Shown: piece after piece, positions 10,501-20,400 of the stretch | Position numbering within the stretch: position 1 is the first letter of the stretch | How the letters are laid out: every line of letters begins with the position of its first letter | Assembly: GCA_041675285.1 (NCBI GenBank) | Contig: JBAYTZ010000008.1 | Location: 113,069-177,068, forward strand | Length of the DNA: 64,000 bases | Direction: 5' to 3' | Origin: Candidatus Delongbacteria bacterium | GTDB lineage: Bacteria; CAIWAD01 | Program-made: the position numbers and the translations under genes | The notes under the pieces: generated by a model | Seen by the model: only the letters and a program-made list of their open reading frames with translations | Told to the model about the DNA's origin: nothing | The model's database searches: none

Positions 10501-12597
10501 GTCGTAGTTCACCAGCAGGCCGATGCTGCCGTCGGCGTTCTCGATGCCCGCCGTGGCGCCGTGAAGGTCGGTGGGATCCAGCTCCAGGTACTGCACGTCG
10601 ATGGCGCCGTCGGAGTGGAGGATGATCTGGAAGCTGTTGTTCGCCGTCTGTCCCAGGCGCTGCACGTTGTGCCACTCGACGATGAAGCGCCCGTTGGCCG
10701 GGTCGTCCCAGGTGTAGAGGGCGCCGCTTTCGCCGCCGGGCACGAAGAGGTCGTTCCAGAGCGCGTAGATGGCGTCGTTGGGCGTCTCGCTGGAGGGCAG
10801 TGCGCCGTTCCAGTAGGGCGTGGCCGGTCCCGTGAAGGCCAGGTAGCCGTTGGTGCTGACCTGCACGGACGTGTAGTTGAAGTCGTAGTAGGGGAAGGCC
10901 CAGGGCAGCTCGATGCTGACGGCGCCGTCATCCCCGCTCAAGGCCAGTTGCTGGCCCGTGTCGGCGATCTCCACCCAGCCGTACTCCGGACCCTGGGGAT
11001 CCAGGCTGGAGATCCACGTGTAGCCCAGCTCGTCCGGTCCGCCCTGGGTGGGCCGGTCCGGCGTGGGGGCGACCTGGATCTCGAAGGCGCCCGAGCCGGT
11101 CCAGGTGTGGCTGACCATCAGGTGGTAGGTGCCGGCCTCGAGGAAGACCTCGCGCAGCCGCGCGGCGCCCGCGGGCACCTGGCAGTTGGACCAGCCGGCC
11201 TGGGCCAGCAGCTCGCCGCCCTCGCAGGGGTTGGTGCTGAACAGGTAGAGGGCCACGTCGGTGGCCGTGCCGGCCTGGCAGGCGTCGAAGTCCCAGAAGC
11301 CCGCGGCGGGCAGCGTGACGTCCACGCCCTTATCCGGGCCCGGGCCCGAGTAGACGTTCACGCCGTCACTGGTGGTGCCCGTCAGCAGGCCGGGGGCCGT
11401 GAAGGTCGCCACTTGGTCGTTGTAGCCCTCGCAGGGCGTGTAGACGTTGAGCTCGAAGGGGCCCTCCGTGCCGCCGCTGCTAACCAGCAGGTGGTAGCTG
11501 CCGGCGGCCAGGGTAAGGTTGCTCAGGCTGGCTGCGGTGGGGTTGCCCAGCGTGCACGAGCCCCAGGTGGAGGAGGCCACGAGCGTGCCGCCCGCGCAGG
11601 GATTGGCCGTGTAGAGATAGAGGCGGACATCGGAGACGGTGTTCTCCGAGCAGGGGTCGAAGGTGAAGATCCCGCCCTGGCCCGCGTCGATGTCGAAGCC
11701 CACCTCGCGCAGGCCGTCGTTGTTCAGCACGTCCCAGCCCGCGCTGGTGTCGCCGCTCAGAACGCCGGGCAGCTCGGCCTGGACGGTGTCGTCCTGGTAG
11801 CCGATGCAGGGATCCGGCGGGCACTCGGCGAAGCTCATGTCCAGCTCATAGTCCCCGGTGGACGCGACGCTGTAGCCGTCGACGACCACGTAGTACTGGC
11901 CGGGCTCCAGGCAGCAGGCCAGGTAGGAGCGCCAGCTGCCGAAGTCGCAGACGGGGATGTCGTCGTCCGCGGCCACGGGCACCAGGTCGCTGTCCAGGAT
12001 CGCCAGCGCCGTGTCGTAGGTGGTGCCCGGCCGGCAGCTGTTAAGGGTCACCTGGGTGGCTTCCTCCAGCTCGAGCAGGTACCAGGCGTCCGGGGCCGAG
12101 AAGCTCGTGGTCGGGAAGTAGCCGAAGTCGCACTGGACAGGCGGCGCGGGCAGCGGGTTGAGCAGCACGTCCGTCTTGTCCACGGTGGTGCCCGTGTCGG
12201 TCCAGGTGGTGCCCCAGCTGACGTCGGGGACGGGCGTGGCGTCGTCCGGACCGTCGCCGCCGTCGCGCTCGGCGTGCTGGGTGCGGCCGGCCAGCGGGAA
12301 GAGCCGCGCCTGCAGCCAGGCCGGGATGGGCGCGCCCTGGGCCTTCAACTCCGCGTAGAGCGCGTCGTCGGAGCCGGGGGCAAAGAGTCCGGGCGTCGGC
12401 GCGGCGGCGTCCACCGGCAGGCGGGAGGCGTACTCGCGCTCCAGCTCGGGCAGACTTTGGTGGCCCAGCGCCGCCTTGGCCTCCAGCAGGGGGCGCAGCG
12501 GCGGGGTCTGGGCGGCCTGGGCGAGGCCGGCGGACAGCAGCAGGGGGACCCAGAGGGACGCCCTGAGGACATGGGGAAGAGGATGGCCTGATCGCAT
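7597..12597 (-). CDS. Giant secreted multidomain protein (paralogue of the 1125-7403 gene) with N-terminal PPC-like domains
   Basis: 1666 residues from ATG at 12597 (AAGGAA six bases upstream); the frame stays open for 44 more codons upstream, but the signal peptide LRASLWVPLLLSAGLAQA fits this start. Residues 30-115 look like a propeptide ending in LQARLFPLAGR. Three Cys-containing beta domains of PPC type follow (about 125-515: DTGTTV, PGQYYVVVDGYS, AGTYHLMVS). Then come a full GGPDELGYTW module at about 519, a second starting near 955, three PPC-like domains (EVEPNEGWN) and the sorting domain ending KAVLLK. A region of about 400 bp (8310-8710) is nearly identical in DNA to the next paralogue. 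Likely exported; function unknown. It forms its own transcription unit. Confidence 0.93.
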   Translation of the reverse strand: MRSGHPLPHVLRASLWVPLLLSAGLAQAAQTPPLRPLLEAKAALGHQSLPELEREYASRLPVDAAAPTPGLFAPGSDDALYAELKAQGAPIPAWLQARLFPLAGRTQHAERDGGDGPDDATPVPDVSWGTTWTDTGTTVDKTDVLLNPLPAPPVQCDFGYFPTTSFSAPDAWYLLELEEATQVTLNSCRPGTTYDTALAILDSDLVPVAADDDIPVCDFGSWRSYLACCLEPGQYYVVVDGYSVASTGDYELDMSFAECPPDPCIGYQDDTVQAELPGVLSGDTSAGWDVLNNDGLREVGFDIDAGQGGIFTFDPCSENTVSDVRLYLYTANPCAGGTLVASSTWGSCTLGNPTAASLSNLTLAAGSYHLLVSSGGTEGPFELNVYTPCEGYNDQVATFTAPGLLTGTTSDGVNVYSGPGPDKGVDVTLPAAGFWDFDACQAGTATDVALYLFSTNPCEGGELLAQAGWSNCQVPAGAARLREVFLEAGTYHLMVSHTWTGSGAFEIQVAPTPDRPTQGGPDELGYTWISSLDPQGPEYGWVEIADTGQQLALSGDDGAVSIELPWAFPYYDFNYTSVQVSTNGYLAFTGPATPYWNGALPSSETPNDAIYALWNDLFVPGGESGALYTWDDPANGRFIVEWHNVQRLGQTANNSFQIILHSDGAIDVQYLELDPTDLHGATAGIENADGSIGLLVNYDGEGGFLGNELLISYVPQEGDFRAPWITHDAPLQDTETELPGGYPITAQITDETGVAQAHVLYALNGGAEQSVAMTQGAGDSWTASIPHQPAGTQVTYRLRAVDATEAANTRFTLNWGFSVVSYQWPPFGLSASDGLLSRTTLSWFHPVNPGLLSATFGADWPRSEAEAVQRLMREQGQSKEQALATWQALTRPAEREFIVYHVYRDGEPIAETTESVFEDNAGLGSEMDVTYTYTVTAEFTAGESAASNADTGYWGSPPSFGGPDAFGYMWINSENPSGPEFEWVDISGTGTPLGLTDDSNTGPIAIGFDFPFYDQSWSELYVGSNGYVTFGAGFTSLSPQPFPTPSDGWSPDNLIAMFWDDLNPGAGGTVYTRSEPERFIVQFQAVPPYGGGGGSYTFQLILNAGGIIQVNYLDMNENDLAWAGAGIENSTGTIGLQYYYQGEGALMADNVALIYTPSPSCGPVECTGTPETEPNEGWNDGNASFDVIRCFDTRCGTVLADGTNTDTDWYLYTHFGGDIIAQLRVSEFDGRLSLREFAQGGQVLASANTFPRCFNETITFHDLPGGAYYLVVEHDGDPDITTPQSYELSLTCLGDPCSGHVPVECVGTPEVEPNEGWNATPPNSSYGEIALGETVCGTTWANAGQRDMDWFRFTLTEPRTIHLSCAVDALDAALFLTDLDPAGSVLANVDDNLACAPEELTYENLPAGQYFVVIGNNSFDGVPVPQNYSLTLGLAGGPEDPCDNYVDVGNFHDIYQAARPAPLNTHHDGTGCPGAIDSPGRDEVIRLVLSQTTDLQISMHGDGDADEVLLLLGNCAQPESSCGAAADNNGAGPQGEILTLPNVPAGDYYVVADFAGQDETHSYGVMIIDMESGLGEGRELTFAVEPNYPNPFNPSTTIHWTQPALAAATLSVHDLRGALVEELDLGVRGAGRHQVTWDATRFGSGVYFCTLTAGGQSHTLKAVLLK
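8310..8715. repeat. Near-identical DNA tract shared with 13540-13945
   Basis: Inside two different paralogous genes these ~400-bp tracts differ at only a handful of positions, while flanking coding DNA diverges more. They encode the second C-terminal PPC-like domain (GWNATPPNSSYGEIAL, FTLTEPRTIHL). Recent gene conversion or duplication is the simplest reading. Confidence 0.8.
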
Positions 12598-12777
12598 GGC
12601 GGTTCCTTGTGCTGTTCGGCTCATGGTGCTTGTGTGACGTTGAGTGCCCGCGAGGTGGCGAAAGCGCGGTTTCCCGGCTTGCGTCGGTCCCGGCGGGCCG
12701 GCAGGCACTATGTAGGATGAGCCGGGCAATTCCCCGAGCGCAAGTTGCCCGGCGGCGAACTTCGTGGAGGGACAGAG

Positions 12778-12803
12778 AAACGGGGCCCCGCGGGGCCCCG
12801 TTT
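12778..12803 (-). terminator. Hairpin terminator of the 1497-residue surface protein gene
   Basis: AAACGGGGCCCC (12778-12789) pairs perfectly with 12792-12803. On the minus strand it continues GTTTCTCTG. It lies 25 bases past the stop codon at 12828 and is the third copy of this terminator type. Confidence 0.75.
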
Positions 12804-12827
12804 CAGAATCGGCTGGTCTGGGTCGGC

Positions 12828-15800
12828 TTACTTGAGCAGCACGGCCTTCAGGGTGTGGGACTGCCCACCCGCCGCGAGCGTGCAGAAGTAGACGCCCGAG
12901 CCGAAGCGCGTGGCGTCCCAGGTCACCTGGTGGCGACCCGCGCCGCGCACGCCCAGGTCCAGTTCCTCCACCAGCGCGCCGCGCATGTCGTGCACGGTGA
13001 GCGTGGCCGCCGCCAGCGCAGGCTGCGTCCAGTGGATGGTGGTGCTGGGGTTGAAGGGATTGGGATAGTTGGGCTCCACCGTGAAGGCGAGCTCCCGGCC
13101 TTCGTCCAGGCTGGACTCCATGTCGATGATGGTCAGCTGGTAGCCCTGGGTCTCGTCCTGGCCCGCGAAGTCGGCCACGATGAAGTAGTCGCCCGCCGGC
13201 ACGTTGGCCATGGTCAGGGTCTCGCCCTGGGGGCCGGCGCCGTTGGCGTTGACGGCCGCGCCGCAGCTGGATTCGGGCTGCGCGCAGTTGCCCAGCAGCA
13301 GGATCACCTCGTCGGCGTTCCCGTCTCCCTGCAGGGTGACCTGCAGGTCCGTGGTCTGGCTGAGCACCAGGCGCGTTACTTCGTCGCGACCCGGGCTGTT
13401 GATGGCGCCCGGACAGCCCGTGCCGTTGTGATGGATGTTCATGGGGGCCGGCCGGCTCATCTGGACGATGTCGTGGAAGTTGCCCATGTCGACGTAGTTG
13501 TCGCAGGGGTCTTCCGGACCGCCCGCCAGGCTGACCGTCAGCGAGTAGTTCTGCGGGACCGGCACGCCGTCGAAGGAGTTGTTGCCGATCACCACGAAGT
13601 ACTGGCCCGCCGGGAGGTTCTCATAGGTCAGGGCCTCCGGCGCGCAGGCCAGGTTGTCGTCCACATCGGACAACACGGAGCCGGCGGGATCCAGGTCGGT
13701 GAGGAAGAGGGCCGCGTCGAAGGCGTCCACCTCGCAGCTCAGGTGGATCGTCCGGGGCTCCGTCAGCGTGAAGCGGAACCAGTCCATGTCGCGCTGGCCG
13801 GCGTTGGCCCAGGTGGTGCCGCAAACCGTCTCGCCCAGCGCGATCTCGCCGTAGCTGGAGTTGGGCGGCGTGGCGTTCCAGCCCTCGTTGGGCTCCACCT
13901 CGGGCGTGCCGGCGCACTCCACGGGCACGTGGCCCGAGCAGGGATCGCCGGAGCAGACCAGGCTGAGGCCGTAGGTCTGGGGCGTCAGCACGTCGGGGTC
14001 GCCCACGTGCTCAACCACGATGTAGTACGCGCCGCCCGCCAGGTCGTTCACCGTGAAGGCCTCGTCGAAGCAGCGCGGGAAGCTGCCCGCGGCGGCCAGC
14101 GTCGCGCCGTCCACGGCGTGCTCGCGCAGGCTGACCCGGCCGTTGAAGTCGGAGACGTCCAGCGCGACGGTGATGTTGCCGCCGAAGTGGGTGTAGAGGT
14201 ACCAGTCGGTGTCCGTGCTCGTGCCGTCGGCCAGCACCGTGCCGCAGCGCGTGTCCCCGCAGCGGATCACGTTGAAGCTGGCGTTGTTGTCGTTCCAGCC
14301 TTCGTTGGGCTCGACCTCGGCCGTGCCCGCGCACTCGACGGGTTCGCAGTTGGAGGGCGGCAGGAAGACCAGGGCCAGTTCGTCCATGATCGGCATGCCC
14401 TGGCCGTCGCGGTTCACCTGCAGGCCAATGGTGCCCGTGGCGTCCTCGGTGCCCACGGAGACGTCCAGCACGTCCGTCTCCGAGATGTCCTCGTACTGCA
14501 CCACGGCCAGGCCGCTGGCGCTGAGGATGATCTGGAAGGTCAGCGGATTGCTGCCGCCCAGCGGGGTGACGTCGTTCCACTGGAAGATCGTGCGCTCGTT
14601 GGCCGTGTCGTCCCACTGGTAGACGGCGCTGCCGTTGGTCCCGACGTAGAGATCGTCCCACATGGCGAAGATCACGTCGTTGGGCAGCAGGGGGTCGGGG
14701 ATGGCGCCGTTCCAGTAGGGCGTCGCCGTGGACTGGAAGGTCACGTAGCCGTTGGAGGAGACCCAGAGGTTGCTGTAGAAGTTGCCGTACCAGGGGAACT
14801 CGAAGGGCAGGCTGGCCGTGGCGGCCACGTCGTCGCCCGCGATGCCCAGGTTGGTGCCCGTGCCGCTGATGTCGGTCCACTCGTAGGCGGGGCCGCCCGG
14901 GCTCAGCGAACTGCGCCAGATGTAGCCGAAGGCGTCGGGCCCGCCGCTGCTGGGTGCCTCGGACCAGGAGCCCTGGTCCTCGTTGGAGCGGTCGGACTCG
15001 CCGGCCGTGAACACGGCGCTGACGGAGTAGGTGTAGACCACGTCCGCCTCGCTGCCCGAATTCAGGAAGTCGGTGAAGGCCAGGCCGGTGGTCTCCACCA
15101 GCAGCTCGTCGTCGCGGTAGAGCCGGAAGCTCTCGAACTCGCGCTCCGCGCCGCCGTGCAGCCAGCGCTGCCAGACGCCCGCGGCCGCCAGCTTGCTCAT
15201 CCCGTGGGTCTCCATCAGGAAGGCCACGGCCTCGTCCTCGGAGGTCGGCAGCTCGGCGCCGAACAGGGTCACCAGCTCGATGTTGGGCGGAGGCAGCCAG
15301 GTGATCAGGGTGCCGGTCTGCAGGCCGTCGGAGGCGCTCAGGTTGAGGGGCGCCGTGGCGTAGCTCACCACGTCGAAGGCCAACGGCGCGGTGGTGCGTG
15401 TGTTGTGCAGCTCCGTGGCGTCCACGGCCACCAGCCACCAACTCACCAGGCTGTTTTCCGGCTGGTGCGGGATGGCCCCGCTCCAGAGGCTGTTCGCGCC
15501 CTGGCTCATGGCCACGCTCAACTCGGTGCCGCCGTTGACCGTGTAGAGCAGGGTCACGCTCTCAAGGCCGGTCTCGTCGGTCACCGTGGCCGTCACCGGA
15601 TAGTCGCCGGGCAGCTCGGTTTCCACGTCGGAGGGCAGGTCTTGCAGGGAGACCACGGGCGGGCGGAAGTCGCCTTCCAGGGCGTCCACGAAGAAGGCCA
15701 CGCCGTCGGTCACCACGCCGCCGTCGCTGTGATAGCGGTACTGCAGGCCGATGGTCCCGTCCGTGTTCTCCTGGCCCACGCTGAAGGAGAGCAGGTCGCC

Positions 15801-17321
15801 CTCGCCCATGTCCTGGTACTGGACCAGATAGTCGCCGCTGCCGTAGAGGATCACCTGGAAGGTGTGGCGCGGGTTGGTGTCGCTGCAGCAGCCGGGCACG
15901 TCCGTGAACTGCACGATGAAGCGCTCGTTGTCCGGGTCGGACAGGTAGCGCACGGAGCCCGGGGTCACGGGCCAGAGATCATCCCAGAAGGGCGCGATGA
16001 AGTTGTCCGGGCTCCAGCCGTCCGCCGGGGTGGGGAAGGGCTGGGCGCCCAGGCTGCTGTAGCCCTGGGTGAAACTCACGTAGCCGTTGGAGCCGATCCA
16101 GCACTGGGTGTAGGTGTCCTCGTAGAAGGGGAAGTCGATGCCCATGTCGAAGGGGCCGCCGAAACTGTCGTCCGAGAGGGTCACGTCCGTGCCGGTCGCG
16201 CTGATGTCGACCCACTCGAATTCCGGGCCGTTGGGATCCAGGCTGTTGGTCCAGACGTAGCCCATCTCGTCCGGGCCGCCCGTGGTGGGCCGCGGGGGCG
16301 TGGGCTCGATGACGATCTCGAAGGTGCCCGTGGCGGTCCAGTCGTCGGAGACCATCAGGTGGTAGGTGCCCGCCTCCAGGTTGATTTCGTTCAGGCGGGC
16401 CGCGCCCCAGGGGAGCTGGCAGTCCGACCAGCCGGCGGAGGCGATCAGCGTGCCTCCTTCACACGGGTTGTCGGTGAAGAGGTTCAACACCAGATCGTAA
16501 CTGGAGCCCGCCTGGCAGGCGTCCAGGTTCCAGAGCCCGGAGCTGGGGATGGTCAGCGTGATGCCCGCGTCGCCGCCGTCGCCGCCGTAGACGTCCGTGG
16601 CGCCCACGTTGCTGCCCGACAGCGTGCCCGGAGCTGCGAACTCCACCACGGCGTCGTTGTAGCCCTCGCAGGGGTTGCCGACTTCGGTGATGTCCAGCGT
16701 GTAGGTGCCCTGGCTGGCGGAGCTGAAGCCGTCCACGGCCAGGAAGTAGTCGCCGGCGGGCAGGCTGATCTCGGTCAGCTGGGACTGCAGGCCGCAGGCG
16801 TCGTCGTTGACGTAGAGGCTGGTGCCCAGGGCGCCGTCGGCGTTCTCGAAGACCTCCAGCGCGCTGTCGTAGCTGGTGCCGCCGCAGAGCGAGATGGTGA
16901 TGAAGGAGATCTGCTCCAGCGTGAAGCTGTAGAAGACGTCCGGGCTGCCGTAGGAAGTGCCTTCCTCATTGACGTAGCCCACGGTGGTTCCCGTGTCGTT
17001 GTAGGGGATGCCGTCGATCTGGGTGGCCTCCGCCGGGGTTTCGCCGCCCTGGCGCGTGCCGCCCTCCGCGGGCGGGAAGAGCCGGGCCTGCAGGTCCGCC
17101 GGCAGGGCCGCGCCCTCGTGCTTGAGGACCAGGTAGCGGGCCAGATCGGGGCTCATGAAGTCGGCTTGCTCCGCCCAGGGGGCGAAGTGCTCGTGCAGCA
17201 TGCGCTCCACGTCGGCGTCGGTCTTGCAGCGGGTGCGCAGTTCGTCGCGCAGCCCGGCCTGGGCGCTGAGCCCGAGTCCCAGGCAGAGTGCGATGGGTAC
17301 GACAAGTCGAGGCAGGTACAT
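12828..17321 (-). CDS. Giant secreted multidomain protein (third paralogue)
   Basis: 1497 residues. ATG at 17321 with GGGAGGA just upstream; signal peptide MYLPRLVVPIALCLGLGLSAQA. The N-terminal region (24-90) ends in LQARLFPPAEGG like its neighbour. PPC-like domains occupy about 95-340 (YNDTGTTVGYV, PAGDYFLAVDGFS, AGTYHLMVSDDW). GGPD-type modules begin near 348 and about 785, each with VxSNGYVxF and the following Ig/FnIII-like parts. Three further PPC-like domains carry EVEPNEGWN and TDTDWYLYTHFGG. The sorting domain (last 80 residues, NYPNPFNPSTT to KAVLLK) is nearly identical to the two preceding paralogues. Exported surface protein of unknown role. It has its own terminator and an upstream region of only about 120 bp. 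Confidence 0.93.
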   Translation of the reverse strand: MYLPRLVVPIALCLGLGLSAQAGLRDELRTRCKTDADVERMLHEHFAPWAEQADFMSPDLARYLVLKHEGAALPADLQARLFPPAEGGTRQGGETPAEATQIDGIPYNDTGTTVGYVNEEGTSYGSPDVFYSFTLEQISFITISLCGGTSYDSALEVFENADGALGTSLYVNDDACGLQSQLTEISLPAGDYFLAVDGFSSASQGTYTLDITEVGNPCEGYNDAVVEFAAPGTLSGSNVGATDVYGGDGGDAGITLTIPSSGLWNLDACQAGSSYDLVLNLFTDNPCEGGTLIASAGWSDCQLPWGAARLNEINLEAGTYHLMVSDDWTATGTFEIVIEPTPPRPTTGGPDEMGYVWTNSLDPNGPEFEWVDISATGTDVTLSDDSFGGPFDMGIDFPFYEDTYTQCWIGSNGYVSFTQGYSSLGAQPFPTPADGWSPDNFIAPFWDDLWPVTPGSVRYLSDPDNERFIVQFTDVPGCCSDTNPRHTFQVILYGSGDYLVQYQDMGEGDLLSFSVGQENTDGTIGLQYRYHSDGGVVTDGVAFFVDALEGDFRPPVVSLQDLPSDVETELPGDYPVTATVTDETGLESVTLLYTVNGGTELSVAMSQGANSLWSGAIPHQPENSLVSWWLVAVDATELHNTRTTAPLAFDVVSYATAPLNLSASDGLQTGTLITWLPPPNIELVTLFGAELPTSEDEAVAFLMETHGMSKLAAAGVWQRWLHGGAEREFESFRLYRDDELLVETTGLAFTDFLNSGSEADVVYTYSVSAVFTAGESDRSNEDQGSWSEAPSSGGPDAFGYIWRSSLSPGGPAYEWTDISGTGTNLGIAGDDVAATASLPFEFPWYGNFYSNLWVSSNGYVTFQSTATPYWNGAIPDPLLPNDVIFAMWDDLYVGTNGSAVYQWDDTANERTIFQWNDVTPLGGSNPLTFQIILSASGLAVVQYEDISETDVLDVSVGTEDATGTIGLQVNRDGQGMPIMDELALVFLPPSNCEPVECAGTAEVEPNEGWNDNNASFNVIRCGDTRCGTVLADGTSTDTDWYLYTHFGGNITVALDVSDFNGRVSLREHAVDGATLAAAGSFPRCFDEAFTVNDLAGGAYYIVVEHVGDPDVLTPQTYGLSLVCSGDPCSGHVPVECAGTPEVEPNEGWNATPPNSSYGEIALGETVCGTTWANAGQRDMDWFRFTLTEPRTIHLSCEVDAFDAALFLTDLDPAGSVLSDVDDNLACAPEALTYENLPAGQYFVVIGNNSFDGVPVPQNYSLTVSLAGGPEDPCDNYVDMGNFHDIVQMSRPAPMNIHHNGTGCPGAINSPGRDEVTRLVLSQTTDLQVTLQGDGNADEVILLLGNCAQPESSCGAAVNANGAGPQGETLTMANVPAGDYFIVADFAGQDETQGYQLTIIDMESSLDEGRELAFTVEPNYPNPFNPSTTIHWTQPALAAATLTVHDMRGALVEELDLGVRGAGRHQVTWDATRFGSGVYFCTLAAGGQSHTLKAVLLK

Positions 17322-17440
17322 GGGTCCTCCCGTTGGGTCTGTGTGGCAAGTGCAGGTATGTACCAAGAGCGGGGCAAAAGGCCGAGGGAAATCTGGCCGG
17401 AAGCGCTCTTCCCCCCACTCGTCAGCTTGGGGGAGAAAGA

Positions 17441-17466
17441 GGAAGGCCCCCGCGTGGGGGCCTTCC
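17441..17466 (-). terminator. Hairpin terminator of the 1307-residue PPC-repeat protein gene
   Basis: GGAAGGCCCCC (17441-17451) pairs perfectly with 17456-17466 around a 4-nt loop. On the minus strand TCTTTCTCC follows. It lies 29 bases beyond the stop codon at 17496. The sequence differs from the other three terminators, matching the more diverged gene it serves. Confidence 0.75.
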
Positions 17467-17495
17467 AGGAACGTCGATTCAGGTGACCGGCTGGA

Positions 17496-20400
17496 TTACT
17501 TCAGCAGGACGACCTTCTGGGTCAGGGTCTGTCCGCCCGTGGTCAGCGAGGTGAAATACACGCCGCTGGACAGCTGGGAGGCATTCCAGACGAAGTTGTG
17601 GACGCCCGGGCCGCGGTAGCCCAGATCGATCTGCTGCACCAACTGGCCGGCCAGGTTGTAGATGGCCAGGCTGGCGGGCATCAGCTCGGGCTGGGTCCAG
17701 CGGATGGTGGTCGTCGGGTTGAAGGGGTTCGGGAAGGCGCCCTGCAGCTCGAAGGCGAAGGGCTGGCCGTTCTCATCCACGGCGATGGTCAGGTTGCGCA
17801 CTTCCATCGAGTAGTCGTGGGTCTCGGAGGCGCCCCAGTAGTCGGCCACGAAGTAGTAGGTGCCGGCGGGCATGTCCGCGACCTCGAGGACTTCGGGCGC
17901 CGCATCGGAGGAACCCACGTCGATGCCGGCGATGCAGCTCTCAGTGAAGTTGCAGTCCGTCAGCACGTAGATCGACTCGTCGGCCAGGCCCTGGCCCTGC
18001 ATGGTGAAGCGGATGTCCGCCGGGGCGGCCAGCGTCAGCATGTGCAGGTGGTCGTAGCCCGCGCTGCTGATGCCGTCGCAGCCGTTCACCGCGTTGTGGT
18101 GGTTCATGGTCGGCGCGCTGTGGTTGGTCACGGTGTAGTAACCGGTCGGCCACGTGCCGGTGATGATGCCCTCGCAGGGATCAACCGGCGTGCAGGCGGC
18201 CATGGTCAGCGTCAGGCTGTAGTTCTGGTCCAGGGGCACGCCTTCGAAGTCGGTGTGCGCGATCACGGCGTAGTAGTCGCCGGGGGTCAGGCACTCGTAG
18301 TTGATCGTCTCGCCCTGGCAGGGACCGTTCTGGTTGGCGGCCGTGTAGGTGGCCCCGTCCAGCTCGTAGTCCAGCAGGAAGACGATGGCGTCGAACTCGT
18401 CGATCTCCGCGACCAGGCTCACGTTCATGGGCTCGTCGCCGGGCACCGTGAAGCGATACCAGTCGAGGTCGCGGCTGCCGCCGTCGGCCCAGACGCTGCC
18501 GCAGACGGTCTCGTCTTCGGCGATCTCGTTGTAGCTGGCGTTGTCGTCGTTCCAACCCTCGTTGGGCTCGACTTCGGCCGTGCCATCACACTGGACGGGC
18601 ACGTGGCCTTCGCAGGGGTCACCCAGGCAGGTCAGGGTCAGGGCGTAGTCCTGATCCGTGTCCACGCCTTCGAAATCGTTGTGCGCGATCACCAGGTGGT
18701 ACTCACCGGCGGCCAGGCCCGCGAAGGTGATGGTCTCGGCCACGCACATCGGGCTGGCGTCGGCAGAGGCGATGATGGCGCCCGCGGGATCGAAATCGGT
18801 GAGGAACAGGATGCAGTCGAACATGCCGATCTGGGTGGTCACTTCGATGTCGCCACCGGTGTGGGTGAAGTGGAACCAGTCCAGGTCGCGGTTGCCGCCC
18901 GTGGCCCAGGTGGTGCCGCAGACGGTCTCGCCGCAGGTGATCTCACCGTAGGTGGCGTTCTCGTCGTTCCAGCCCTCGTTGGGCTCGACCTCGGCCGTGC
19001 CCTGGCAGTCCACCGGGGGCAGGTTCTCGCAGGGATCGGCGCCACAGAACAGGGTCAGGTCGAAGGAGTAGTCGGAACCCGTGTAACCGTAGGCGTCCAC
19101 CACCACGTAGTAGGTGCCGGCGGGATACACGCCCGTGATCACTTCTTCGGAGCCGACGGCATAGGGCATGTCCAGGCAGTCCAGGGGATCACAGGATCCC
19201 AGCAGGGCCATGTCCAGGTCCTCGGCCGCGTCGCTGGCCAGGGTCAGCTCGATGTAGCCGCCCGTGTGGTCCCAGGCGAACAGGACTTCGGGTCCGTCTT
19301 CGCCGCCGAAGCAGTAGGTGTCCCAGGAGTTGCCCACGCTCATGCCGCTCTCGCCGGTGACGGTCTCACCGCACTCGAGGGCGACGACGTTCTCGCAGGG
19401 ATCCTGCCACTCGCAGACTTCGCAGCTCAGGGTCAGGGAGTAGTCCACTTCGTCGGGCACGCCGGCGAACGCGTTGTGACCCATCCACAGATAGTAGGTG
19501 CCGGCGGGCAGGCAGTCGGTGGTGATGGTCTCACCCTCGCAGAAGCCCATCTCGTCAGCCGTGAACATGATGTTGTAGGCGTCGTCCAGGACGAACATCA
19601 GCGGGTCGAAGAGCTCGGCCTCGGAGGTGATCGTCAAGACGGAGGGTTCCAGCAGCAGCAGTTCGAACCAGTCGGTGTCGCGCGTGTCCGCGTCGGCCCA
19701 GGTGGTGCCGCAGACGGTGGAGGCGATGCCGCACTCGATGGAGCCGTAGGTGTCGTCGCCGCCGAAGTCGGCGGGACCGTTGTTGGGCTCACCCTCGTCG
19801 TCGCCATTGCAGGTGATCTCGCCGCAGGTGCTGCAGATGATGTCCAGCGAGAAGTTGCCGACGCCCTCGCTGTAGCCTTCCACCACCACCCAGTAGGTGC
19901 CGGCGGTCAGGATCGTCGTGATCTCGGAGGCCAGGCCGCAAGCGTCGTCGTTGAAGGCGATCTCCGTGCCGCCGCTGACCGGGCAGCCGTCGTAGATGCG
20001 CAGATAGCTGTCATAGTCGGTGGCCGTGCACAGGGAGAAGGTGATCGGACCATCCTGGTCGATGGTCACTTCGAAGAACTTGTCCAGGGCGGGGTTGCCG
20101 ACGTAATCGTAGCCGTCCACCGTGGTGCCCGTGATGCTGTCGCCGCAGCTCAGCTGCACGGGATCCGCGCAGGGATCGTCGATGGTGCAGGTCTCGCAGG
20201 AGACGCTCAGGCTGTAGCCGACTTCCTCGGGCACGCCCGTGAAGCCCGAATGGCCCATCCAGATGTAGTAGGTGCCGGGGAACATGCAGTCGGTGGTCAG
20301 GCTCTCGCCCTCGCACCAGCTGAAGTTGTTCGCCTGGTACTCGATGTCATAGTTCGAGTTCAGCACGAAGATCAGCGGGTCGAAGAGCTCGACTTCGCTG

